A DNA stretch of 19,679 nucleotides from Fidelibacterota bacterium (GTDB lineage: Bacteria; Fidelibacterota; Marinisomatia; Marinisomatales; UBA8229), in the NCBI GenBank assembly GCA_003535775.1, contig DPYO01000089.1, positions 1-19,679 on the forward strand, written 5' to 3'. The notes beneath the pieces are model-generated. The model searched no databases and had not been told where the DNA came from. It saw only the letters and a program-made list of their open reading frames with translations. Below, piece by piece: positions 1-7,929 of this stretch. The number at the start of each line of letters is the position of its first letter. The first letter of the stretch is position 1. The translations under genes were made by a program, and so were the position numbers.

Positions 1-450
1 AAACCAATAATGGAAAGTATTGATTGTTGCTTCAATAAATGCTGTTAAAGGAATAAAAAACAAAATTTTAAATTCAGGGAAATTGAGAAAACTCATAATC
101 GTTGTTTTTAATAATAGGAAAAATATTAAAAGAACTATGGTAAACATGGTACTCAGACCGATGGAAAGGATAAAAAGGTTTATTGCTTTTTTATCATCAG
201 CAGCTATTGGTATAGCCATTTCATATCTCAAGGTTATTACGATAGCAACAATAGCTGAAATAGACATTACTAAAGCAAGATTGCCAAATGCTTCTGGTGT
301 AAATAGTCTCATAAAGATTGGAGAAAAGCCAAGAAAGATTAACTGGCCAAAACCAGTACCGGAGGTCATCACTGCTACATCGGAAGCAAAGGTTCCTTTA
401 GTTAATATTCTTTGAATCTGTTCTCGCAATTTATTCTTATTCTCCTCCAT
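1..450 (-). CDS. Wzx-type polysaccharide flippase, N-terminal part
   Basis: Reverse-strand translation gives about 150 residues of a polytopic membrane protein that continues past the window edge. After a charged amphipathic start (MEENKNKLREQIQRILTKG) come hydrophobic segments around residues 23-45, 52-66, 85-105 and 120-140. The stretch LRYEMAIPIAADDKKA at about 65-80 lies in the first loop and is typical of the polysaccharide synthesis/MATE-like flippase family, which moves undecaprenyl-linked oligosaccharides across the inner membrane. The ATG at 448-450 overlaps the end of the GT4 gene upstream by 14 bases. A GGAGGAG lies just inside this start and could instead serve a TTG about 12 bases downstream (codon for L8), so the start is uncertain. 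Following the glycosyltransferases, it would export their product. Family call is solid; substrate unknown. Confidence 0.85.
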   Translation of the reverse strand, partial: MEENKNKLREQIQRILTKGTFASDVAVMTSGTGFGQLIFLGFSPIFMRLFTPEAFGNLALVMSISAIVAIVITLRYEMAIPIAADDKKAINLFILSIGLSTMFTIVLLIFFLLLKTTIMSFLNFPEFKILFFIPLTAFIEATINTFHYWF

Positions 451-1594
451 GAAAAAAATTACTATATAAATCAATCGTATTATCTACCATTTTTTGTGCA
501 GGATACTTTCGAAGAGTAGAATAACCATTTTCAATTACCCGTCTTCTTAATTCAAGATTTGTTAGCAATTCTCGGATTTTTACTCCAAGTGTGCTCACAT
601 CACCTGGATTAACAAGAAAACCATTTTTTCCGTCTTTGATCAATTCTAATGTTCCGCCAACGTTTCCTCCAATGATAGGGAGTCCCTGTGCCATCGCCTC
701 CAAAAACACCAACCCGAAGCCTTCCATCAGCGAAGGCATAACAAAAATAGAAGCTTTTCGATAATAAGTTTTTATCTTTTCGGGAGGAATCCACCCGAGA
801 AATTTCACGCAGTCCATCACACCCAACTTACCCGCTAATTTCTTCATTCTACCTATGTTTTGATTTTTGCCAATAACCTGTAATATCAATTCAGGAATTT
901 CTTTTAACAGTGCAGGCATTGTTTTCAAAATGACAGTTAACCCTTTCCTCTGAACATTCCCCCCTACCAGAAGCATGATCGGTCTATGGAGGCGTTCTTT
1001 TTCTAGTTGATCATCAATGGGGACGCAATCCAGATTCATACCCAGATAAATTGTCTTTATTTTTCCACGTGGGATATCGTAGGCTTTAGAAACAGTTTCT
1101 GCTGTTGCATTAGAATTCGCAGTAAGCCCAGCCAGCTTTTGCATTGCTTTTCTTTCGGTCAGAGTAACGAAAGAATAATATAACCAACGTTTTATCCAAT
1201 CCACATAATCATCTTTATAATAGAACGGATTCCATCTATGTCTCGCAAAATAATCATCGTGAAGTGTGCCAATTGCGGGGATCTTCCCTTTATAGGCATG
1301 TGATTCCCGAGCATCTGTAAAGTGAATAATATCAGCATTAATATTTTTTATAACCTCAGCATATGCGTAGGACAAAGAATACCACCCCCCATGCGTCAAA
1401 TCATATTTAGATGGTGATACAGGAATAAAATCCATTCCTTCAGTATTCATTGGATCTCCTGGAGCGATCACCGTGACTTTTATACCTGACTTAACTAAGC
1501 CTCTAGCTAAGTGTGTGGAATACGCTCCAAGTCCAGACCAATAATTATTGAATTGCTGGGTACAGAGGACTATATGTTTCAGGGTAGATACCAA
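437..1594 (-). CDS. GT4-family glycosyltransferase
   Basis: A 385-residue GT-B fold retaining glycosyltransferase of family GT4 (Glyco_transf_4 plus Glycos_transf_1), cytoplasmic or membrane-associated, moving a sugar from a nucleotide donor onto a lipid-linked acceptor. The N-terminal acceptor half holds the glycine-rich WSGLGAYSTHLARGL at 19-33 and LHDDYFARHR at 111-120. The donor half begins near 204 with LLVGGNVQRKG (208-218, basic residues that usually contact the donor phosphate). The EX7E motif is E291 and E299 in MEGFGLVFLEAMAQGLPII. Length is normal. The start is TTG: an in-frame TGA lies upstream, no ATG or GTG intervenes, and the N-terminal beta strand would be lost from any later start. 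It sits 16 bases after the YfhO-like gene. Donor and acceptor cannot be read from sequence. Confidence 0.93.
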   Translation of the reverse strand: MVSTLKHIVLCTQQFNNYWSGLGAYSTHLARGLVKSGIKVTVIAPGDPMNTEGMDFIPVSPSKYDLTHGGWYSLSYAYAEVIKNINADIIHFTDARESHAYKGKIPAIGTLHDDYFARHRWNPFYYKDDYVDWIKRWLYYSFVTLTERKAMQKLAGLTANSNATAETVSKAYDIPRGKIKTIYLGMNLDCVPIDDQLEKERLHRPIMLLVGGNVQRKGLTVILKTMPALLKEIPELILQVIGKNQNIGRMKKLAGKLGVMDCVKFLGWIPPEKIKTYYRKASIFVMPSLMEGFGLVFLEAMAQGLPIIGGNVGGTLELIKDGKNGFLVNPGDVSTLGVKIRELLTNLELRRRVIENGYSTLRKYPAQKMVDNTIDLYSNFFHGGE

Positions 1595-1610
1595 AATTAT
1601 TTTATTGATA

Positions 1611-4001
1611 TCAAGTCAATTTGAGACGTCGTCGATTAATCCAGATAGCGTAGCCTAGTAATACAGCCAACACTGCAATGAAAATTGTCCTGCTTAAAAA
1701 TAGTGCCCGATAAAAAGATGGTAAGGCAAAACGGAATTCCACTTTATGATCCCCTGCGGGAACCATGACAGACTGCATAAAGTGATTCGTTTGATATATT
1801 TCGGTTTCTTCTCCATCTATGTAAGCACGCCAACCAGGTGGATAATATCCCTCACTAAAAGCCAATAATGCATCATTTATCATTTCAACAGAAATTATCG
1901 TTTTCTCCGATTCCCAATGTTCAATCTTAACTTTTGATCCTTCCAAATTAAACTGCATTTTAGGTATTTTTTTTGTAAGGATAGCTTTTTCAACAGGATT
2001 AAAATTGTTTGCTTTGATTAAATCTAGTGTTTCAAATTTATCTTGAGATACAACCACGCTGTCAATCAGAAATACCCTTGGTAACCAGTTTTTCAACCGA
2101 TAAATATGCTCACCCTGTATTGATTGTTCAAGAATCAATTCAGGGTGATTAAATCGTTTCCTTGAAATGGCATATTTTGTGTTTGTCAATCGAAGAAAAT
2201 TTAAATTATCAAAAAAATTTTGACCAATAAAATCCTGATAATTTGCCATCTTTGCGGCATGATAGCCCCCAATAGAAGCAACCCCGAACCATCCATATTC
2301 ATTGGTAGTTCTATTATCTAAAGGATAAACGCGAAATATATCGTTATCTTTCTGCAAATAGTCAATTATCCCTGTCTTATGTGGTTCCATCTCTTGTCTA
2401 GATATATTTGAAAACATGGGTGAAATGACTTTTCGACCCACATATCCGAGATCAGCAATCATTAGGACAAGAATGATTACGACAAATGGCTTCATTTGTA
2501 TTTTTTGTTCTAAGGCAGCCCAGATAAGACCCAGCGTCCCTGCAGACAGCAAGATGGCTATCCACATATCTTTATAAAACATATCAAACCTCATTTTATA
2601 AAGGTAATTGATTTGTTGTGGACTTTGAAATTGCCGGATTCTTTCCGTTGCCTGATCCGCATGGTTATAAACACCAAACATTAAGTTTTGTAATCCATCT
2701 CTGAAAACCAGTACGATTACTGAAAATATGCCTATTCCTATCAATATGCGTATGAGTACCGTTTTCCATTCGGTTCCCTTTTGCTCGGTTATTTTTTCTA
2801 GGAGAATCTGAAATCCACAGCCTGCCAATACAGCCGTGGCCATTGCAAAGAGGATGAGTATCATGGATGGCTCCCGAAACTTATTAAAATAAGGCAAATA
2901 ATTCAGGAGAAGGGACGATAAAATGGAAAAATTCTTTCCCATTCCAATGAACAATGAAAGTACTAAAACAATGACAAAAAACCAATAGTCACGTCGTTTT
3001 TCCCCTGCGATAAGTGCGATGAAGGCCAAAATCACGACGGGAATACCAAGATAATGAGGATATGAAGTAAATGGCATATCTCCCCAGTACGTATTGCCTC
3101 CGAATCCACTAAACCCCGGAATAATAAAAGTGAATATTTCCCACCAGTCAAACGACCAACTCGTTGCATAATTAAAGGATAAACCACCTGAGCCTGAGGA
3201 ATCCCCTGCTCCCCGAATGGAAAATGGAAGATATTCTTGCATGGGCATCAATACAATGGATGCCATATAATATCCTATCGCCAATGAAACTCCGGTCATT
3301 CCCATTGTAGTCATTAGCCTAGCCCATGTTTCCTTCTCGATTATCCCCTGAATCAACCGATAAAGAGAATATAAGCCAATCAGCAGCAATCCATAGTACG
3401 CTACCTGAGGATGGTAACTGCCGATCTGAGAACCAACTGCACCACCCAGAAGAACCATAAATATCCATTTTCGTGTATCCCATAATCGGCGCAGAGCATA
3501 CAATATCAACGGAAGATGAATAAAGGTGACGATTCGATTTGTGTGTGGTGTCCCCAGTATTTTTGTCGTAAAAACAAATGCAATCGCTCCAACAAACGAT
3601 GCATAATATCCCAACCCATAGGATCTTAATAGCAGTATCATAAAAATAGCTCCGGCTAGGATATTAAAGGTAAAACCCTTAGCAAGGCTCCGGAGAATAT
3701 TACCTGGAATAATTTTATAAATGGTCTCTAAATTATATTGTAATCGGTATGTTCCAGAAGAATGAAACGGCATTCCACAAAAAATATATGGATACCACAA
3801 AGCGTTTTTCCCAAATTCAGCCTGGTAGTCATTTTGATATTTTTCAAAGATAAGTCCCTGGGTCTTTACATCGCTGATTGCAAGTTTTTGTCCTTGTATG
3901 ACTGGTTCCTGATAAAGAAAAACTATTCCCAAAATCAATACAAGGATCATGGCAGTCCAGGGTTTCCACTGAATAATTTGATGATTTATTTTTTTATCCA
4001 T
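1611..4001 (-). CDS. YfhO-family polytopic membrane protein (GT-C-like)
   Basis: A large protein, 796 residues from the ATG at 3999-4001; a TTG 12 bases upstream would add MKLI. It has a first membrane helix near 20-36 (numbering from the TTG), an extracytoplasmic loop with ISDVKTQG at 46-53 (an Asp in this position is typical of GT-C proteins) and then about ten more hydrophobic helices. A mostly soluble region of about 220 residues follows, with YGWFGVASIGGYHAAK and a beta-rich part containing YYPPGWRAYIDGEE, and a last helix lies near the C-terminus. This is the YfhO (PF09586) layout. In Firmicutes YfhO/GtlB act with a CsbB-type GT2 to glycosylate teichoic acid outside the membrane. Here it lies in a glycosyltransferase cluster with such a GT2 three genes upstream. 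An enzymatic role is inferred by family and context. Confidence 0.85.
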   Translation of the reverse strand: MDKKINHQIIQWKPWTAMILVLILGIVFLYQEPVIQGQKLAISDVKTQGLIFEKYQNDYQAEFGKNALWYPYIFCGMPFHSSGTYRLQYNLETIYKIIPGNILRSLAKGFTFNILAGAIFMILLLRSYGLGYYASFVGAIAFVFTTKILGTPHTNRIVTFIHLPLILYALRRLWDTRKWIFMVLLGGAVGSQIGSYHPQVAYYGLLLIGLYSLYRLIQGIIEKETWARLMTTMGMTGVSLAIGYYMASIVLMPMQEYLPFSIRGAGDSSGSGGLSFNYATSWSFDWWEIFTFIIPGFSGFGGNTYWGDMPFTSYPHYLGIPVVILAFIALIAGEKRRDYWFFVIVLVLSLFIGMGKNFSILSSLLLNYLPYFNKFREPSMILILFAMATAVLAGCGFQILLEKITEQKGTEWKTVLIRILIGIGIFSVIVLVFRDGLQNLMFGVYNHADQATERIRQFQSPQQINYLYKMRFDMFYKDMWIAILLSAGTLGLIWAALEQKIQMKPFVVIILVLMIADLGYVGRKVISPMFSNISRQEMEPHKTGIIDYLQKDNDIFRVYPLDNRTTNEYGWFGVASIGGYHAAKMANYQDFIGQNFFDNLNFLRLTNTKYAISRKRFNHPELILEQSIQGEHIYRLKNWLPRVFLIDSVVVSQDKFETLDLIKANNFNPVEKAILTKKIPKMQFNLEGSKVKIEHWESEKTIISVEMINDALLAFSEGYYPPGWRAYIDGEETEIYQTNHFMQSVMVPAGDHKVEFRFALPSFYRALFLSRTIFIAVLAVLLGYAIWINRRRLKLT

Positions 4002-4014
4002 AATTAGTTTCAAC

Positions 4015-5196
4015 TCAACCCATTTTATTGTTAATGGATCTTTGAATTATATTGAGATATTTACTCACCCGGTTTTTCCAAGAATACTTTAATGCCCATT
4101 CCCTTCGGGAGACTAAATTCTTCCTATCATCATGAACCATAGCGTTTTCTATTTCCTGCACAAAGGCATCGTTATCATCCGCAAGATATAGAACCTCCTC
4201 AAATTGCTCCAAAACTTCTGAGGAAATCGCCACTACTGGTTTACCCAGTGCAAGATACTCAAACATTTTCAAAGGAATCAATCCTTTCCCAACCTCTGTA
4301 TGATTGAACGGCATAAGGCATACATCAAATCCCGAGATATATTGAGGAACTTCCTTGCGTGATTTCATTCCTAAAAAGTGTACATTCTCCAAATGTTGCA
4401 ATTTATGAATATTTGGATTTTTCTCATTTAATCCAATAATCACAATGGACACCTCCTCATAGCGTCTCGACACTTGGATGAGCAATTCAACATCAATCCA
4501 TTTCCCAATAGATCCAGAGAACCCGATGATGGGCCGTGGAAGGTTTTTCATATCATCCTGCAGTGATTCATCTGAATAGCGTTCCGGATTAAATAAATCA
4601 ACATCCACACCGTTAGGAATATCAAAAACTTTAGTATTCGGTATTTTAAAATAGTCCAGTAATTTAGCTGAGACTCTAAACACAACATCCACACAGGAAA
4701 TTAACTTTTTTTCATCTTTGCGAATCCTCTTCGGTTCCCCCATCCCTGCCATGGGTAAAAGTACCGACCAATCATCAACACAATGATAAATTGCCACAGA
4801 TTCATTCAGTTTCCCAATCATATCAGCAGTTTGGTGTAAAAAGGTCCAGAGTAAAGGATATTCAAAATTCAATTTCTTTGTTGCTCTTCGAATTTTTGCA
4901 AGAAGTAATTTTTGATTCAGCCATCCAATCCACTGAAAGTGATTCCGGTAAGGTAATCGTGGGTATGGAGTTAGTACGGATAAATTATCATTTTCGTATT
5001 GCAGTCTTCCAAATGGAACCACGGGCCACTTTTTTCCTATCATTCCAGAAAGCAATTTGCCAAAAGAGTAATTTGCTTCAACATAGAGCACACGGTTATT
5101 CTTGATGAGTTCCATGGTGATATATTGCTTGGACGTCCAGTAACGGTCATCCAGCATTTGATTGGATATCAAGATGATATCTTTACCTTGCACCAT
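4015..5196 (-). CDS. GT4-like glycosyltransferase
   Basis: A 393-residue GT-B glycosyltransferase. The N-terminal half carries DDRYWTSKQYITMEL (16-30) and YHCVDDWS (137-144), typical of the teichuronic-acid/TuaH-like group of family 4 enzymes. PNGVDVDLFNP at 194-204 is the hinge that starts the donor domain, then GFSGSIGKWIDVELL (225-239), FLGMKSRKEVPQYI (274-287) and LKMFEYLALGKPVVA (309-323), whose Glu stands where the second EX7E residue would be. The start is good: AAGGA lies 6 bases before the ATG, and that ATG shares one base with the TAA of the gene upstream (TAATG), suggesting translational coupling. The product is probably another sugar addition to the same repeat unit; donor unknown. 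Confidence 0.9.
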   Translation of the reverse strand: MVQGKDIILISNQMLDDRYWTSKQYITMELIKNNRVLYVEANYSFGKLLSGMIGKKWPVVPFGRLQYENDNLSVLTPYPRLPYRNHFQWIGWLNQKLLLAKIRRATKKLNFEYPLLWTFLHQTADMIGKLNESVAIYHCVDDWSVLLPMAGMGEPKRIRKDEKKLISCVDVVFRVSAKLLDYFKIPNTKVFDIPNGVDVDLFNPERYSDESLQDDMKNLPRPIIGFSGSIGKWIDVELLIQVSRRYEEVSIVIIGLNEKNPNIHKLQHLENVHFLGMKSRKEVPQYISGFDVCLMPFNHTEVGKGLIPLKMFEYLALGKPVVAISSEVLEQFEEVLYLADDNDAFVQEIENAMVHDDRKNLVSRREWALKYSWKNRVSKYLNIIQRSINNKMG

Positions 5197-6308
5197 TATG
5201 CGTCCTTCAGAATGGTTTTTAATTCTGCTCCCAATTTTTCTATAGAAAGCTTTTCGTGAAAAAATCGATGCCCATTTATTGAAACCGTGTAGCGAATTTT
5301 TTTATTGGTGCGGATGAACCGAATCTTTTCTGCTATTTTATCCGGAGTAGGCTCCGAAGTGAAAATGTGTTCATCCGGTGTCAGAAGTTCACGGATAGCA
5401 GGCGTATCAGCCGTTAAGGCGGGTTTACGGACAGCTAATGCCTGAAATAATTTATTGGGGATGACCCTTTTGGCTTTATCAGAATCTCCAAAAATCCCAA
5501 GGAGGAGATCTGCTTCTGCCATCTTTTGTGATAATTGATTATAGGGAATCCAATCCATCAATCGAACATTATTCAATCCCTGTTCCTTTATTTTTTTCTC
5601 TATTTCAGACCGGAGCTGACCTAAACCTACTAACGTAAATATAATATCTATTTCAGATTTTAGAATACCTGCGGTTTCAATTATTTTTTCTATTCCATGA
5701 AGAGGAATAAATTTTCCAATAAACATCACATGAAAATTATTTTTAGGTTTTGCCGTTTGTTCGGGGGAAAATAACCGATCATCCGCTCCAACAAATAATC
5801 GTTTAAAATTTATGTTAGGTAGATCGAGTTCATTTCTGAAATACTGAATATGGGCTTCCGTATCGAGTAAAACAACGTCCGACATCTTACAGGCGTATCT
5901 ATCCAAAAAGCGCATCAACCGGGCTTTTAAGGAAGATGTTGTAAAATAACCACGGTCAACAATTACGGTATCATACAGCGAGACTAAAGGATTGAACACC
6001 AATTTCTTTCGACCAAAAAACGCCATCATTTTAGCCAAAAATATATCCAGATGACCAATGTACCCGACAATAATAATATCATGCTTTGGGATGAAGAACA
6101 CGTATCGAAAAAGAAGTCGAAATTGGGCAATAAAAAAACGCAGAATAAATGTTATTGAAAACCCAAACTTTTCCCCTTTGGTCACCGTTTTTTCCCACAA
6201 AGGAACATGGCATTCGAAAACAGTAACCGCATTCCGACGTAATCCTTCAAGTAATATAGAATTTCTTGGATAATTTCTTTCGTAAGTACCAAAATAACAG
6301 ACACTCAT
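5196..6308 (-). CDS. GT4-family glycosyltransferase
   Basis: A GT-B glycosyltransferase of 370 residues from the ATG at 6306-6308 (MSVCYFGTYERNYPRN); a TTG four codons earlier is possible but less family-like. The N-terminal domain has a hydrophobic, basic stretch (about 51-105) that suggests peripheral membrane contact. The donor domain starts with MFIGKFIPLHGIEKII (about residue 195) and includes VIPNKLFQALAVRKPALTA, the region holding the nucleotide-sugar contacts; the usual EX7E motif is degenerate there (FQAL instead of FEAM/L). Length is normal. It overlaps the next gene by one base. Three family 4 enzymes in one cluster suggest a multi-sugar repeat unit; specificity cannot be told. Confidence 0.88.
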   Translation of the reverse strand: MSVCYFGTYERNYPRNSILLEGLRRNAVTVFECHVPLWEKTVTKGEKFGFSITFILRFFIAQFRLLFRYVFFIPKHDIIIVGYIGHLDIFLAKMMAFFGRKKLVFNPLVSLYDTVIVDRGYFTTSSLKARLMRFLDRYACKMSDVVLLDTEAHIQYFRNELDLPNINFKRLFVGADDRLFSPEQTAKPKNNFHVMFIGKFIPLHGIEKIIETAGILKSEIDIIFTLVGLGQLRSEIEKKIKEQGLNNVRLMDWIPYNQLSQKMAEADLLLGIFGDSDKAKRVIPNKLFQALAVRKPALTADTPAIRELLTPDEHIFTSEPTPDKIAEKIRFIRTNKKIRYTVSINGHRFFHEKLSIEKLGAELKTILKDA

Positions 6309-6366
6309 GATTCTTCTCAAAATAATTCAGAGGAGTTCCAGAAAATCCAGAAACGAAATAACAGAA

Positions 6367-7284
6367 TTAGATTATCTGTTTTACTCTTGATTCCTTTTCT
6401 TGAGCTCCCCTAGTTATCATTTCAGCAATCAATCCAATGGAAAAGAACCACAATCCAAGTATAAAGAACATGGCACCAAATAGCATAAGAGCTAAATGTT
6501 CATAAAACGAATGTCCGAAAAATATTTTTTTTCCAATTACGTATAATTCCACAGTAAGTGATGCAAGACCACAAAAAAGACCAAAAAATCCAAACAGATG
6601 GAGTGGTTGCTGAGTATAGCGGTTCATAAATATTATCGAGATCAGATCAAAAAACCCATGAAACAACCTGGAGCCACCATATTTTGTAACTCCATGAATT
6701 CGAGATCTGTGATTAACTTGAATTTCACTGATTCGAAATTTATAATGTCCGGCAAGAGCCGGAATATAACGATGACGTCCACCATATAAATCAAGGGTCT
6801 TAATAACTGCTTTCCGATAAATCTTTAGACCACAATTAAAATCATGGATTTTTACTCCCGTCATTATTCGTGTTACATAATTAAATATTTTTGAGGGAAA
6901 TCTCTTCGAAATCGGATCCTTTCGGTCTTTTTTCCATCCAGATACAAGATCAAACCCTTCCTCAAGTTTTTTCATTAAATTTGGAATTTCGGCAGGGTCA
7001 TCCTGTAAATCTGCATCCATGGTAATAAGGTATTCTCCCTTAGCACACTTAAACCCTTCTGCAAGAGCAGCTGATTTTCCATAATTTCGATGAAATTGAA
7101 TCAGAGTCACGTTTTCATCTTTTCTTGACAAATCATTAAGGAATTCAGTAGAACCGTCAGTTGAACCATCATCTACAAATAGGATTTCCCACTTTTTGTA
7201 AATATGCAAAACCTTTCGAAGCTGATCCATTAACTCCGGAAGAGAACCAATTTCATTGAAAACTGGGATGATAACAGAAATCAT
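6367..7284 (-). CDS. GT2 polyprenyl-phosphate glycosyltransferase (DPM1/GtrB/CsbB type)
   Basis: A 305-residue GT-A enzyme with two C-terminal membrane helices. The order is ISVIIPVFNE (2-11), FVDDGSTDGS (36-45) with the nucleotide-binding Asp pair 38-39, MDADLQDDP (89-97) with the metal-binding DXD at 90-92, DFNCGLKIYRKAV (148-160), RIHGVTKYGGSRLF (195-208, the basic C-terminal motif of dolichol-phosphate mannose synthase-like proteins), then helices near 227-250 and 263-290. Family members transfer one sugar from a nucleotide donor to undecaprenyl phosphate on the cytoplasmic face. It lies 12 bases after the lipoprotein gene, with AGG before the ATG. Its likely partner is a GT-C enzyme such as the YfhO-like protein downstream. 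The sugar is unknown. Confidence 0.93.
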   Translation of the reverse strand: MISVIIPVFNEIGSLPELMDQLRKVLHIYKKWEILFVDDGSTDGSTEFLNDLSRKDENVTLIQFHRNYGKSAALAEGFKCAKGEYLITMDADLQDDPAEIPNLMKKLEEGFDLVSGWKKDRKDPISKRFPSKIFNYVTRIMTGVKIHDFNCGLKIYRKAVIKTLDLYGGRHRYIPALAGHYKFRISEIQVNHRSRIHGVTKYGGSRLFHGFFDLISIIFMNRYTQQPLHLFGFFGLFCGLASLTVELYVIGKKIFFGHSFYEHLALMLFGAMFFILGLWFFSIGLIAEMITRGAQEKESRVKQII

Positions 7285-7296
7285 TTGATCTGCCTG

Positions 7297-7929
7297 TTAA
7301 TTATGTAAAATTGTTGAAGGAATTGCTCTAATTAAACGTGGATAGGACATGCCGTATTCCCGTTCTTCAATCTCAATCTCAATCTGATTTTGATTATCAT
7401 TAATCTGAAACATAGCCTTAGACACCATGGATCCGGCAGCGTCTGGTTTCGTTTGAAAACTAATACTTATGGACTTATGGTCAAACATGAAATCCTTCGG
7501 ATATTCTTTTCCTCTGAGTTGAGGGTCAATACCCCAGAAATACCTGGTTAAATCTGTTGGTTCAAGTACTATTAAAAAAGGATACTGACTCTGAATTTGA
7601 GTTGTTAAAAACCATTTGTCCTGGAGAATATCCCAAGCATAAAACTCATTTCCCAAAAGTTGAAGATATAATGTCCGCCGTCCAAGAAAATCACGGAATT
7701 GAATATAAGTACTGTCATTCCTTACTGTAAAATAAAAGGTCAATTTCCCCTGCAATTCTCCCTTTGAAATTAACTGGCCCTTTCCTCGACATTGTTTGTA
7801 CTCTGATTTCAACTCTTCATAAGACCATTTATAATCTGGGATTATCATACCAAATGCGGGTTTTTGGCTACAATTACTCAGAACAAAAAAAGACATAATT
7901 AATACAAGTATGAATCGATTATAATTCAC
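7297..7929 (-). CDS. LolB-like outer-membrane lipoprotein
   Basis: A 210-residue lipoprotein. A type II signal peptide (basic NYNR, hydrophobic core, FVLSNC lipobox with Cys20) is followed by a mainly beta region: GKGQLISKGELQGKLTFYF at about 54-72, then SYIQFRDFLGRR-like and LQLLGNEFYAWDILQDKWF stretches. This pattern, a half-barrel of strands starting with a short conserved G-x-G/basic strand, resembles LolB/LppX/DUF4292 proteins, which carry lipoproteins or lipids at the outer membrane. The match is by eye and not to a strict motif. The start is GTG at 7927-7929, overlapping the TPR lipoprotein stop by 11 bases, so the two are probably translated together. It lacks a clear partner other than that TPR protein. 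Confidence 0.65.
   Translation of the reverse strand: MNYNRFILVLIMSFFVLSNCSQKPAFGMIIPDYKWSYEELKSEYKQCRGKGQLISKGELQGKLTFYFTVRNDSTYIQFRDFLGRRTLYLQLLGNEFYAWDILQDKWFLTTQIQSQYPFLIVLEPTDLTRYFWGIDPQLRGKEYPKDFMFDHKSISISFQTKPDAAGSMVSKAMFQINDNQNQIEIEIEEREYGMSYPRLIRAIPSTILHN

Noticed and set aside
20..415. Plus-strand 131-codon open frame
   Set aside because: The opposite strand encodes a clear flippase N-terminus with family motifs; the plus frame is its shadow.
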